64,000 bases of DNA from Persicaria tinctoria (lineage: Eukaryota; Streptophyta; Magnoliopsida; Caryophyllales; Polygonaceae). The DNA is taken from NCBI GenBank assembly GCA_037127255.1, contig JBANSL010000004.1:27866467-27930466 (forward strand), read 5' to 3'. This document shows positions 22,445 through 38,501 of the stretch, one piece after another. Both the position numbers and the translations under genes were made by a program. The notes under the pieces were generated by a model. The model was not told the origin of the DNA and ran no database searches. It saw nothing but the letters and a program-made list of their open reading frames with translations. Position 1 is the first letter of the stretch. Every line of letters starts with the position of its first letter.

Positions 22445-22512
22445 ACCTATGTGGGATTCGAACTCACATCTTTGTGCATACGCACATCGCTCTACCAATT
22501 GAGCTAATAGGC
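22445..22512 (-). ncRNA. tRNA-like sequence, inverted partner, element 2
   Basis: The minus strand has acceptor GCCTATT, D-arm GCTC AATTGGTA GAGC, anticodon arm TGTGC/GCACA and a T-arm with TTCGAAT loop. It differs from 16585-16652 at only a few positions. The B box is AGTTCGAATCC, with one change from consensus. Confidence 0.6.
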
Positions 22513-22519
22513 TATTCAT

Positions 22520-24850
<2,331 letters not shown>

Positions 24851-25170
24851 ATTAAATTTTACACGATAAGCGTATTTTACACATTAAGGAATTTTTACAT
24901 TTTAAAGCTTCCCATATATATATATTGCATAATATGCATTCTCGCCATATAATGATGCCATTATCTTGAGTAATGTAGACTGTAAACTTGTATATTCTTC
25001 AATATTTTCTGCCAGCTGACCATGCTTAGTTTGTATATGGATGCTGATTTTGTTTGACAAACTTGTTATTGACGAATACAACCGTTTAATAAATGACCAC
25101 TAGCCCCTCCCCCTAATTTTAACTTCTTGATCGACTTAGCTAACATGCTTTTTCCTATACTAGATAGTGA

Positions 25171-25187
25171 ACCGTGCTTCGCACGGT
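25171..25187 (-). terminator. Helitron A 3' hairpin
   Basis: A perfect palindromic hairpin, ACCGTGC-TTC-GCACGGT, stands 7 bases inside the CTAG terminus. In Helitrons this structure stops rolling-circle transfer. An identical hairpin is at 43258-43274. Confidence 0.85.
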
Positions 25188-25533
25188 GGTTTGTATGTAG
25201 TATTTATGTACAGACAGGAAAAGCAAAAATGTAAGGAATGCATGACACATTTTCTCCAAACGTGACGGGTTGGACATATGAGAATGAATAATGTTGACGT
25301 TAGCGGCAAAGATAATGAGATACATAGACAAATAAGTAATAACTACCTAAAAACAAGACTTCCATTCGCATCAATAGTAGCTGTCATTGAAATGGATAAA
25401 TATCGCGCTGATCATCCACCACTTTCGGTGTAGATGAAATGGATTGAGAAGGCATAGCTAAATGATCAATGTAACCAGTTTCCATGAGGCCGTGGTTAAG
25501 TTTAAGAGAAGTGAAGTTCTCTATCACAAGAAG

Positions 25534-26117
25534 CAATGTTCTAAAAGGCGCTAGGCGGTGGGTGGCCGCCTAGCGCCTAGGCGGCTAGGCGGGTGCCTAG
25601 GCGGCGCCTAGGCGGACTTAGAACAAACTTGATTATTTCCTTATATTTTGACGAATAACACTTGTCAATAATTCATATAATGTAATAATAATCCATAATA
25701 TCACTCATAAACCCAAATTTGTGGTGCTTAACTAACACTAAAGTAAATAAACGCAAAAGTACAAGTCTGACTAACAACTCTAAACCTTTTAAAATCCAAA
25801 ACTATAAGTTCGACTAAAAAGCAAATGCATCGATCCTGACTTTGGGGATAAAAAAAACCCTAAGTCAACTAATCATATGCTTAAAAGCTCAAATTGAATA
25901 ATTGTTGGACTAGGCGGTGCCTAGGCGGGCCCATACAGGGTCTAGGCGGCGTCTAGGCGAGACGAGGCAGTGCCTAGGCGGGCCCAGGCGGCGCCTAGAC
26001 GGGACTAGGCGGCGCCTAGGCGGTTCCTACGTGAATTTCCGCCTAGAGGCCCGCCTAGGCTTAAAAATTCCTAGGTCCCGTCCCGCCTAGCGCCTAGGCG
26101 CGATTTTTAGAACAGTG
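25534..26117. mobile_element. Non-autonomous hAT element with 8-bp TSD
   Basis: The termini are CAATGTTCTAAAA and, inverted, CACTGTTCTAAAA (12 of 13 match). A perfect 8-bp direct repeat, ACAAGAAG, flanks the element at 25526-25533 and 26118-26125. Both features are diagnostic of the hAT superfamily. Inside each end is a GC-rich block of overlapping GCGCCTAGGCGG motifs in both orientations; the 260-bp middle is A/T-rich. No coding sequence is present. Confidence 0.92.
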
Positions 26118-26276
26118 ACAAGAAGACAACCCTGGTATATCAAGATCAGAATGCAGTCCTTACAATTGACTAAAGCATCATGACAGAATGTAGAAATCCA
26201 ATTACTTAAGCTTGAGTAGGTCATGCTCTAAGTTAATGATCTATATACTCACATGAGTTATATATCGGCTTTACCT

Positions 26277-27640
26277 TTCGAGGCTGTACAAGGATCGTTA
26301 CCACATCTGTACTTCCAATTAACTCATGCATCAAAGATCCAGTCCAGCAACCGGCGCAACAATGATGGCTTTCTTGTCGTATAGCCTGTTATTTTTAGTC
26401 TTTACACCCTTGATTGTCCTTTTGCTTTGAGAACTGAAGTCAAATAAGATAACAACAAATGCCATGCGGGACTTAGATTATGCAGAAAACAAACCAGCAC
26501 TGCAAGAACATGGGCCGGTAAGAATATACCTTATAAAACATACAGCTGGATCATGGGAAAATTATGCATATCGGTCTTGTGATGCAAAACGCCTATTTTC
26601 CTACACCCACAGCAAATGTAATGAGACTTTAAAACAACAGCTTGTTCTATACCAAAGCGTTTCCTGTGAATATGTACCTCTTGTATAAAGGCAACTGTGA
26701 GGTTAGCATCAAGTTGGCCATCATCGGGCTACTGCGAGTTCTGGTTCCTCAAGTACCAAATCATTACCAGATAGGTATGCTGCGCGTACACGACCTCCAT
26801 ATAATAGCTCCACCCTCTTCTTCAATACATCCGACTCTTTTGAATTTTGGTCGACTAACAAGTTACCTGTGGAACATGAACCAAACGGTTGTGTCTTCAT
26901 CTTTTCACTGCACACTGGCTAAGAAGATTGATGATATTGTTCAAGAAAGGAAAACAAAAACAGATGACATGGAATTAATTGACATTTCCAAGCTTAAGTT
27001 TTCATACCTTTCAGCCATGATTTGACATTGGGCTTCACCTGGATTCATTCTAATTTATTTTACTTTTAAGACCTTAAAAATATTGTCTAGATTTTGACAT
27101 TTAAAAGAGTACGTAATGAACCAGTGTGGTTTGAGGAAAATGGGGTACAATTACAAATGGGTCCCTGAACTTTTGTAGATTAACAAAAGTCTCAAAAGTT
27201 TCGAGATAGTCGCTAACAGGTCCTTGAATAGTTTTTGTAAAATTAAAATCCCCAAACTTTTGGAAGAAATTCCATGACTTATGAGATTTCTTCTGACATT
27301 TGTTGATTTGAAGGACCATAACTGATACCAAATTCTATAGCTCAACTTTAATTGAAAACAAAAGTTATAGAAGCCATTTGTATCTTTGGACAAAATTGAT
27401 GGACCATATAGATGAACTGTCTCAAAAGAAAATGTCATAAAACAAACCCTTAGCAAGTACTACATTATAAACACGTGTTACCTGTCTTCTTCTAGCCCCA
27501 TTGATCCAAAGGATCAACTCCTTGATCATGCATAACATCTGCCAGCATCTGCCACAACTGTTGGCTTCTCGCTGCCAGATTCCATGTTTCACTGCCTGGT
27601 GTCTTGTGAGCCATCCATATATAGCCTTGCCCTACAATGT
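26277..27640 (-). pseudogene. Captured FAD-dependent oxidoreductase (DAO family) fragment
   Basis: Three separated exon-like blocks on the minus strand match plant FAD-dependent oxidoreductases of the D-amino-acid-oxidase fold (At5g48440-like). They are GYIWMAHKTPGSETWNLAAR (about 27620-27490), DVLKKRVELLYGGRVRAAYL (about 26860-26725) and GCWTGSLMHELIGSTDVVTI (about 26390-26277), in gene order with intron-like gaps. The third block needs a frame change. The N-terminal FAD-binding glycine motif and the C-terminus are missing. This is a captured, non-functional piece lying at the 3' side of Helitron A. Confidence 0.75.
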
Positions 27641-27689
27641 ACGTACAGTTTCAATGACCCTGTCGAAGAATGTATTCTAGCATTATTCA

Positions 27690-28130
27690 CAACTCATTAA
27701 AGGTCCCCAGCATCAAGCTAAAGACCTTGATTCTCCATTTGAAACCCATAACCCTGAATTTCAAGATCTACAAACTAAAAGACAGCAACATAAAGCTAAA
27801 GGACGTGCAAAATTAAACGCAAACCTTTAGGTAAAACCCTAATTTCCAATTTATAGATCCCAATTTGCATTTTCATAACCTCGAAATTCTCATGGAGGCA
27901 ATCCTCAATTCCGAGCTGAATTAAAACTCCCCAATTACCCGAATGAAGGTCATAACCCTAAATTTCACAACCCCCAATCCTCAATTTGAAGGCCATCTCA
28001 CCAATTCAGAAGCCTTGATCACATAAGGGTCAATTTCAGTAGATGAAATATCAATTTCGAGGGCATAAACATCAATATGAAGGCACAAATCCTCAATTTT
28101 AAGACTAAGCCTCTGAAAATAACCACAAAC
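27690..28130. repeat. CCATAACCCTMAATTTGAAGG-like repeat block
   Basis: Short units of the type GGCCATAACCCTCAATTTGA recur at irregular 20-40 base spacing. Similar blocks occur at 37400-37650 (Helitron A) and 47700-47960 (Helitron B). Their recurrence between captured pieces suggests Helitron-specific internal sequence. Confidence 0.65.
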
Positions 28131-28549
28131 AATTCGAACTACATGTCTAACTAATTACAAGAAGTTGTGAAAAATTGAGCAGGGATATGGGAGGTGGCGA
28201 GGATGGCAGGGGAGGAACTCACCAGAGATCTGTACGCAGGGTAAAGACGGATCTGAACAAGGGGATTTCAGTGCGGCAGAAGAGAGCGGGCCCACTGCCT
28301 CTATGAGATATCTTATGAATGTGGATACGATGAAGAGTTCCCTGCATTTCGCAATGCCTGCAAGTTTCCCATCTGCTTCAATTCAGTAGCATATATTGTA
28401 AGAACTTCTATAATAGATCCTAACCCAGAGTCATGATGCTAAACTTCGTGAAGAGTCTATGTCTACCTGCATGAGCTTTTGAATCTCATTATGGCTCATC
28501 ATTGGCATTTCCATCCCATGAATCTGATAACCAACATTAGGTCAGTTTT

Positions 28550-29470
28550 GAGCAGCTACATTGGCTCCGTTTGCCCCAGGTTGTGGCAAATTGATCGGGG
28601 CTTTTGAGGCTCCATTGGATTGAGCTGCTGCAGCCATGAGAAGAGCCTGCTGTTGCGCAAGCATGATGAGTTGTTTTTTATTTAAACCAAATGGTGTTGC
28701 CATGTTGGACTGCACATGGAGATTAAATGGTATAGAATGAATGACACATATCACAGAGCAACAGGTAAAAGAGTATTGTCGCAGAACCACCAACATATGA
28801 AGTGAAAAGGGGTCTAATTCTTTTAACCAACAAAAACCCAAAACGGAAAACAATGGAACCATAGAATCAATGAACAGCCAGTAAAAGCAAACAGCAAAAC
28901 ACTACCTACACAGAAAGGACGGTAGAGTCAGGGACGGTATTTCAGTTAAAAGCAAAAAATCAGACAAACCTTCTCCAAGAGACTCATAATATCAGACTTC
29001 ATATCTTTCGGCGGTTTTGCTGGGGCTGAAGGTTCAAGTGAAGGTCAATCAATAAATAGGTCCTCAAGTCCTGTAGTGGGTGGCTTACTGCCATCTACTG
29101 TCTTTGTTGAGTATTTTTTTGCAGATGTTGATGCCTGACCAGCCACTGTTAAGTTTTAAACATGAAATAAATACAATGAGAAGATACAATGATACAAAGC
29201 CCATCTAAAAGTTCCATAAAATTTAGCAGCTAACTGGGCAAGGAAGACATCATAAAATCCTGTTTGAGAGACCGTATCACTCATTCTGAAACTCTGCCCA
29301 AGCACTGTTGTCATTAGTATTTTCGGAGGAGTTTTGACTTGGGGAATCATCCACGGAAAGCATGTTAAAAAGATCAACAGCCAAAACAGCCTTGGGAGGC
29401 ACATCAGCTGAAGATGTTTGAACTTCCTCTTTTGGGCTTCTGCTGGTGGTGCAGTTTCTTCATATTTCAC
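28550..29470 (-). pseudogene. AGD5: Captured ARF-GAP (AGD5/NEVERSHED type) fragment
   Basis: Minus-strand blocks match the C-terminal half of AGD5-type ADP-ribosylation-factor GTPase-activating proteins. They are KEEVQTSSADVPPKAVLAVD followed by LFNMLSMDDS and NSAWAEFQNE (29440-29280), VDGSKPPTTGLEDLFID with PAKPPKDMKSDIMSLLEK (29130-28960), and LNKKQLIMLAQQQALLMAAA (about 28690-28620). The catalytic zinc-finger ArfGAP domain is absent. A stop follows LFID, and frame changes occur, so it is non-functional. In plants AGD5 acts at the trans-Golgi/endosome. Confidence 0.78.
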
Positions 29471-30119
29471 AAAGTGAGGTTGATATGTAGTAACAGGAAC
29501 AACCTAATCATAAATCATAGATTAGTCCAGACACCAGGTGTACAATATCTAAAAACTTCACAAACAACGAGGGCAACGAGAAGCAAGTCGACAAGTTACA
29601 TACGTCACTGAATTAAATATCCATTCAAGGCACTGATCATTTGAGGTTCAAACACAGGCATAGCTCCTTTTGTTAATTTATTATTGGTAGTAATTCCTAT
29701 TTCAATTTTACCAGGAAATTAACCAACTCCAAGGTGATAGACATTTCTGACAGAAAGGCAAGGTTGTAAATGAACTAAACAAAAAGGTTAATCATAACAA
29801 CAGAAAATGGCAAAAACAGCAACACAAATTGGTAACAGACGGTGGATCCAAACTCCTTAACCGTTAGAAAAGCTGACCTTGATATCCACCTTTCCTGCTT
29901 CTGTATGGACTCACATGAGTACAAGAATCCAGCCTTGAATTGTTGATTGGATGGAACTACGATAAACAACAGCTTATTACAAGCTGTATCAGCAGTTACA
30001 CAATTGTACAGCCTGCAGGCACCTTCAATCTCTATAGCAACTATGAAATCCATCAAAATATTAGAAAGTACAAAAGGCTTGCATGTGAGAATTGTATCAA
30101 AATAACTAATAAATTCTTA

Positions 30120-30420
30120 TCATCTCCCCCAGTGAACCCCCATCCCACCTGTCAGAAGGGGTAATTCCCCACATATCTGGCTGAATAATTTGCTCCAACT
30201 GAAAACAGGTAGCAGGTGATAGTAGATAATGTTGAATTTCCATATACTTGCAATACACGACACCAATCAGTATACAAACATGAGAAATTGTATACCTTGC
30301 TCAGAGGACTGCCTTGATATGTCTCATATGGCCCTTCTTTAGTTGCCAGCTTGCAGTAAGCCTTTAGGGCATGGTAGTAGATGGTCTCAAATATATCTTT
30401 GTTCAGCTGCTGAGTCTGCA
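30120..30420 (-). pseudogene. RNR1: Captured ribonucleotide reductase large-subunit fragment
   Basis: Two minus-strand blocks separated by an intron-like gap read [20 protein letters not shown] then [14 protein letters not shown] (30420-30297), and [14 protein letters not shown] (30185-30140). Both match consecutive parts of the class I ribonucleoside-diphosphate reductase large subunit near its active-site barrel. Only about 60 residues of roughly 800 remain, so this is a captured piece without activity. Confidence 0.75.
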
Positions 30421-30473
30421 GGAGGAAAAAACGTCATCAGACTGTGATATATGCAAGTAATACATCAGGATTA

Positions 30474-31870
<1,397 letters not shown>

Positions 31871-32114
31871 CCATATCTGCTAGAACCTAAATAAGAACAT
31901 ATTTCAGACATTTTAGACACTCCAAAACACCTCTATCATTAGGATTAGCTCCGTAATAATTTTACCAACAGCAGTAGGGAAAATTTAAGCATCACAAGAT
32001 CCAAAAATAGATGTGAATGATAGGTCCTCGGTGATATGAGGGTTGAGTTAAACCTTTTTTTTCTAAAACCAAAAAATTGTAGCATTACCAGGAACAACGT
32101 AGCTATTGTCTCCT

Positions 32115-32640
32115 TTAAACTTCCAAAGCAATCTCATTGCGACGTGAAAATGGTAGTGTGAATGGAAGATTGTACTGAAAAATTATTCACTGAAAGTTAT
32201 AATCATATTTAATCAAGTTAAAAGATTTTCCTCCCAGTTTATCAGGTAGGTGGAATAAGAATGAGAAGACTCATATACCTGCGCAACTTCTACTTCAGCT
32301 CATTCCTTAACTTGGAACTCTCTGTCACTCTTCAGTGCCTTTCTCAGAGTAGACTCTCTTCGTTGAACATCTTCATCTGTAATAAAACCTGGTTTTACAT
32401 GAAAACATAATGCATATTGTGAGGCATGTTTTGAGCAGAATATATACTTTATATGTTGACACACCAGATAATATCTTCAAAACAATTACCTGAAAAGGCA
32501 GCAACTGCCACTGTTTTCTTTGGCGCCTCAGTGATCCTCACAGATGGATTGCTTGGCAACGGTAAATGAGCACCATATTTGGAAGGCAAGAGAAAAGGCA
32601 TCTGCCACTTTTCTTGATCCGTTGTATGCAATGTTCATGA
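32115..32640 (-). pseudogene. Captured SOUL heme-binding protein fragment
   Basis: Three minus-strand blocks match the C-terminal half of plastid SOUL-family heme-binding proteins (At3g10130-like). They are [20 protein letters not shown] then [13 protein letters not shown] (32610-32490), FITDEDVQRRESTLRKALKS (about 32390-32290) and YNLPFTLPFSRRNEIALEV ending in TAA (32175-32118). Exon order and the natural stop are preserved, but an internal stop follows FQVKE. The N-terminal half and transit peptide are not seen. Confidence 0.8.
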
Positions 32641-33669
32641 CAGATATCATAGTATTATAACTCTACAAGACTACAATCAATAAGTGAGAAGAAGGAGAAA
32701 TGCTAACAGTGTGCTTTTGTTGCTGCTAAGAACCCAAAAATAAAGAAATAAAAGGCGTGAAAACCATGATACAGCTCAAAAGTCAAACTTAAGAATACTG
32801 GATTTTCAGAATAGGTTGCTAAAGCATGAAGATCAAACCATACACGTGTGGCAAGGACATTCAATTTTTGAAAGAAGTCTTCCTTCAGTTTCTGAGCACC
32901 AGCCTCATATGTCGATGAAATGCTAGAAAGGTTATTTAAAAATATTAGCTAGCAGGTTCGTAATATCATGGACCAAATAACTTATGCTTCAACGGATTCA
33001 TAGCAGGAATAGGAAGAGACAGATAAATCAATAATCTCAGCTCACCTATAATCTATCCCTATAATTATATACTTCAAACTCAAATCCTCAATTTGAAGTA
33101 ACTCAAGGAAAAGACCGGAAACAGCGTAGCTGCTAGCGAGATTAAACAAATGCAGCAGAAGTGGAACTTATATAATAAATGCAAATGAGAGTAGTAACAG
33201 CACAAATAAAGGAAGGATTGCAGTAATGAAGTCAAAACCCTTGTATGATTAAAACTGAAGCCATCAAAGCAAACCGGATTGTAGTTAAGATCAAAACTGT
33301 GTGATTGTGCCTTGTAATGAAGCAAATGGTGTCATAGTGAAGTGGTGGTCAGTATTCTGGTAATTGATCAAACTGTGACAGGAATCAAACACAAGAAGAT
33401 ACACTAAAAGAGGTTTATTAATATACAAAAATACACATGGGAGCATAGCAAGCCCAGGGTAAACAACAACAAAAGGGGGGCTGCACAAGCAACAAAATGG
33501 CAGACCCCATCCCAAGGCTTGGTAAACACCAGGTAGTCGACACTCGACTTAAAAGTAAGCGTCGGATAACAAACGTGAACATAAAAAGTCACCCAAGTTG
33601 TATTTACATTAGAACAAGAGTCATGGGTGAGAGTCGTGCAACAAAATGACTCTTTGGTGGCAAAATGTA

Positions 33670-35640
33670 AGGTCCAGTCCAAAGCATTTAGTTGCCTTCG
33701 ATATACTTAAGCTCCCACTCCATATCTCCATTTGCTAAATGTAATGCATTTGGTGTCAGGATTAGAGCAAGCTTCTTCAGTCCCAAGGTCTGTAGAGCAT
33801 GAGAACTGTAGGATTCATTTTCCTGTGAATACACGAGTATTGATGATGTTTATTTTATGGCAAACAAACAATGGAGTTATAGGAAAGACGTCGTTGTAGG
33901 TGGCAAACCTTGGTTGACATGTTGTGGAAGTCCAGGGCTTTGATTTTAAGCATCTTCTCTGCAGTCTTTGTCATGGCTAAGAAATCTGTTTTCTTGTCGT
34001 CCTCTTCAATCGTGAAATCCACAAACATTCTGATATGCAGGAGGTGGTTATAGTTTCCTATTATAATATTTGAGCTTTTTTTGTTAGGTGGTTCATGCTT
34101 ACTTGATAGTGCAGAGGGTTGGATCAGTGCAAGTTTGGCATGTTTGGGTTGCACTTGCTTTCCCGAAGAAAGGAGTGAAACACCTAGGACATGAAATGCG
34201 AGTACGGGGGCTGCTGTCTCCAAAAGCTGAAACTGAGGCAAACATCCTGATGTTGGTGCCAATTTGGGTTTCCAGTGGTTGTAGGTAAGCAGACAAGGTG
34301 GTTAAAATCAAAGTGTTTATAAAGGATGAGTAGGTAAACAATGCTATTGCAAATGGAGAAAGTAAGTATGAAATTTACATCCATATTCAGTGCTTGAGTA
34401 AGAGTACAAGTCTCAGCCTTCAATTTGCGAGGTTGGATATCTGCAATACAGAGCTTTCGATCAAGAAGCATGTCTTTGTTTGATTCAGCCCTATATTGTT
34501 CATATTTAGTGAATAAGAGATTATGGAAAACTCTGTAAAAGTGAATTGGATGTAAATGAAGACAGCAAATACCATATTTTTAAAGCAGTGGGTCTCTCTC
34601 CATTTGCATTGACATCAATTTGAGTTCCAAAGGTGGTTGACAAAGTCAGTTTACCTATCAGAACGAAATACAAATTGTAAATGGTTACGAATAAAAATGC
34701 ACTAAAAAATAATGGAGATGTACCTTCATATAATATAGCCCGAACATCATTGAACACTATGATATCTCGAGTTATATTCCATTCGGGTATTGCCTGACAT
34801 TGATGAGCATATGTCTTCCATGCCGTTATTTGGATGGTGTAATCAATGTTGTACGAAATGAAAGATAGTCTTATAATGAAAGTCTATATTATTGGAAAAT
34901 AATGGTGAAGGAGATTAGGAATAATGAACCTATCATATGTGATAAATATATAGGCCAAATCCACAGGATTGCCACTGGTTTTGGATGTCAGTTGATGTGT
35001 TTGATCAATCCGGACAACTGAAACAACAATATCTACAAAGCATAAAAAGTGTATAGGGGTTAGATATAACAGTATGAAATAAAATTTATACGAAGTTACT
35101 TAATTTGGGAAGAAATAGTTGTACCGAAGCTTGACTGGTGAAGTTGAGAGTGTATTTCAGCCAATGCAACATATCGCGGGGTGAAAACTGGATAGTCCAC
35201 AGATGGTTTTATATGCTTGATCAAAGTGCTTCCTGAGAGAATAAGTTGTTTCTCATGCGGATACATTGAATATTCAACCACAACATCTCTGTAGAGGGGT
35301 CTTGTGATCTCATATGCTTCACCTTCAACGAGTAATTTATTTAAGAAAGAGATTTGACGACCAAACACTCCAGCACGCCTCTGAGTACCCTAATTTGAAA
35401 ATATAATAGGGTCATTACTATATTGGAAATTCATGATATTATTGAAATACATAGAGAGAATAATACATACATGCTCATCCATAAAAGTGAAACTCTGGAA
35501 GGTGGGTTTCCCTTCGTACTGGGTTGCTTCCTTTTTTTTGACAAGTTTGAGTACGACAATTGTGTTGATGGGTGTATTACTGCAGACAAGATCTTGGAGG
35601 TATGTTTTGGGACTTTCCATTGCCACGTTGTTTTGATATC
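33670..35640 (-). pseudogene. RPA1-like single-strand DNA-binding protein of the Helitron
   Basis: Multi-exon minus-strand remains of a replication protein A 70-kDa-like gene. Blocks include TPINTIVVLKLVKKKEATQY (about 35570), MFGRQISFLNKLLVEGEAYE (OB fold, 35368), SGNPVDLAYIFITY (about 34950), KLTLSTTFGTQIDVNANGER (about 34620), a zinc ribbon CPRCFTPFFG then CQTCTDPTLC (34190-34100), and VDFTIEEDDKKTDFLAMTKT (about 34000) of the following OB fold. Plant Helitrons often carry such RPA-like genes beside Rep/helicase, so this is likely the element's own gene and not a host capture. No continuous frame was confirmed; treat it as probably defective. Confidence 0.7.
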
Positions 35641-36599
35641 TGTAAACAAGATAAAATAAAAGAGAATGTCAAAACATATTTATAATTTAATATAAGCATA
35701 AATCAGAAGAAAAAGACTGTACATAAATGTAGGGTATAGGGTAGTGCAACAGCAAGGTCATTTAAATTTGGTGATGAGAAATTTAAAAAAAAATTGTGTT
35801 CTGAGCTTTTACCTGGAGTAGAAATGGAATTGCGAAGGAAGATGTGTTGTAATTTTGAGAAGACAGACTTGTCAATGCACACCTATGCTAAATCGGTTTA
35901 GAAATGTAAAATTAATATAATAATGTAGAGACTGAACAGTTGCCGACTACAATAATATGAAGCAGTCAATAAGCAGTCAAAAAAGGTGGGCTGCTGCAGA
36001 ATTATATGTACTGGGTGTGTTACACATGGTAGGCAATATAAATAGGTGTGCTGAGTCATAAAGGTTAAGCTGTGGAGACCAAATTTGGAAAGACACCTGT
36101 TAAATTACTCAGCAGCTGGTGGAAAGTAAATGTAAATTTGGTTAAGCTGGAGCTTAGTGTCCACAATTTTAGCAGGTGCTGGAAAGTATATGTAAATTGC
36201 TCAGTGCCTAATAGAAAAGAGATGAAAATTTAAGTTGTACAATCATTTCATGGCTGCCAGATACTAATACTGATAATTATACATTCTTGTGTCCTTCTTG
36301 CTTAGTGCTTACTCTACAAATGCCTTCAATTTCTTAAAACTTGGAAACTAATTTCATCTGGAATTTCCTATAAACGTATCTATTTTGCAAGAAAGAGAAA
36401 ATAAGTAGCAGTTGGTATAGCATTCAAACATCAAGCAATCTGTATATATAATTGTGCCTGCAACAGCTGACTGCATTCAAAACCAAGGATTAACTTTGCA
36501 GCAGGAGCAGCTCAGCCAGTAGTCGGCCTTCGAATCAGAAGCAAATATGGTAATTTCATTTTGACATAAGAAAGAAAGGCCAAGAAAACAAGAAAGGTT

Positions 36600-37025
36600 T
36601 GTTTAGAGAGAACTTACACGCCAACAAAGACTTTGAAGGCGTCGTAAATACCCCATTGAGCACCTATTAGGGTCCCAGTCATGACTATACGGAGAGGAAG
36701 GCCCGTGTGAACAGTCCCCACATACCAAGTTTCTTAACAGCCTACAAGAACTCGGCATTAGCTCAAGGATCACTGGTTTAAAAAGTGAGTGCAGGTTAGT
36801 TAAAATGGAGTATGAATGTGGATTTACATAGCCAACAGATGCATCCTACGTGTTTTTTAGGAACGAAACCGAGTTGTCTGCAGGATGGGACAGAATGGCG
36901 CAAGCTATATACCCTCCAGCGAAGCTCACACCGAACTATAGAGAACTGCTGCACCGATCTTTAGGTGCCAGGATGGCTTGCTTGTAAATCTGTTCCACAC
37001 TGTATTCAAACGTCGCAAACTTCAT
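36600..37025 (-). pseudogene. Captured mitochondrial phosphate carrier fragment
   Basis: Two minus-strand exons match the C-terminal third of the plant mitochondrial phosphate transporter (PHT3/MPT family). The first (37025-36835) reads MKFATFEYSVEQIYKQAILA then an SFAGG-like segment needing frame changes. The second (36745-36610) reads KKLGMWGLFTR and, after a one-base frame shift, LPLRIVMTGTLIGAQWGIYD then AFKVFVGV. In the host this carrier imports phosphate across the inner membrane. The breaks and truncation make this copy non-functional. Confidence 0.8.
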
Positions 37026-37399
37026 TAAACCAATTTTCCAAGAGAAGTCATGTAAAAGTATGTAAAAGAAGTCCCACAATAAGATAATGCACCGTTAAGC
37101 CTGTCTAGCTAAAAGGAAATTGCCAGTAATTTATTTTCCAACATAACCAGGTAATTTATAAATGGGGAATGAGAATGATAGATAGGATGGAACTAAAACA
37201 AAAAAATATGCCAACTATAATGTGGATCAAAAGTAATGGCTTGAAGCCTTTAAGCATGTATTTCCACAAGCATTGTGAAACCAATGATAACCAGAGAACA
37301 TTTTCATGTATGAGACCAAGCCTTGTGTGATGTCTGACCTTGCCAATTCTGTAAAATGAATATCAATGCAAGGAGTACTTCATGATTGGATATGATTTT

Positions 37400-37650
37400 A
37401 TTTCAAATCTCATTCACACAATCCTCAATCCCGACGCCATAATCCCCAATCTGAAGACTATAACCCTCAAATCGAACACTCAATTATCAGCATGAAGGCC
37501 ATAACCCTCAATTAACAACCCTGATCCTCAACTTAAAGGTCCTCACCATCAATTTAAAGGCGTTCATTCTCAATTTGAAGGCCATAACCCTATATTTCAA
37601 CATTTCAAAACTAAAACATATCAATATAAAGTTAAATGTTGTGCTATATC
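37400..37650. repeat. CCATAACCCTCAATTTGAAGG-like repeat block, second copy
   Basis: The same type of irregular repeat as 27690-28130, between the phosphate-carrier and GatB pieces. Confidence 0.65.
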
Positions 37651-38180
37651 CATACATAGAAACCTTCACCAGAAGCCAGTGTCCACATCAACAAAAAGAG
37701 ACCCAAAAAATATCAGCGAGGCCACAATTTTTGCATTGATCGTGCTGAGCATACATATGGTAGCATACGGTGGAGCAAAAAGATCAGTAGAAGGGGAAGA
37801 AAGAGACATGCCTGGACCAAGTTCTTTTCCTTCATCATCCCTTTCACAGTTCCTCCCTAGGCTATCAGCTCAGAAATTATCTGCAGAATAAAAGAAATTA
37901 TTGTAAAACTCGTAACGCTCATAAATAAAGAAAAGGGAAAAGTTGCTCGGTCTAGCATAATTTTGCTGGGAGAATCTCTTAATCAATTGCCCTATTTATC
38001 ACCGAGGAGTTCAAATTTTTTATTTCAACCTGCCAACAAAAGGGGATGCAAAAGAATGTCACTGACCAGCACAACCAAATGAATTTATATGTTTATGGCC
38101 AAAATTATTGAGCATAAAAATTATTTTGAAATCAGCCAAATGGTCATGATGGAAAATGAGCAACTTGATCAATGCAATAT

Positions 38181-38501
38181 TTAGTTTTGAGTAACGAGAC
38201 CAACAATTTTTTTATTAAACAAAACTACCTTTGTGCCAAATTCTGATTGCCCAATTGGTCGTATTGATACATTCACATCACAGCGAAGTGAACCCTCCTG
38301 CATATTACCGTTGCTACTCCCTAGGTACCTAACTAACCTCTGCAAATCAGCCCCATACCCTGCAGCCTCTATACCAGTTCTCATATGAGTTTCAGATACA
38401 ATCTCAAGGAGTGGAACACCTGCCCTATTCAAATCAACCCGCCAAAGCAAGAATCGGAAGAGAAAAAAAAAAGAACCAAGGTAGCAACCAACAGAAGACA
38501 C
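38181..38501 (-). pseudogene. GATB: Captured GatB (Glu-tRNA(Gln) amidotransferase B) fragment
   Basis: A single block reads [20 protein letters not shown], then [40 protein letters not shown]. This is the highly conserved centre of organellar GatB, which recognises misacylated Glu-tRNA(Gln) in chloroplasts and mitochondria. The usual sequence after GTKV diverges, and intron-like sequence follows. It is a captured exon without the rest of the gene. Confidence 0.85.

Noticed and set aside
15801..22512. Four tRNA-like sequences as functional tRNA genes
   Set aside because: The anticodon arms give 6-base or 4-base loops and acceptor stems have mismatches; I list them as tRNA-like only.
15801..22512. 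Interspersed repeats resembling a CRISPR array
   Set aside because: Repeats are continuous tandem units without unique spacers, and the genome is a plant nuclear genome.
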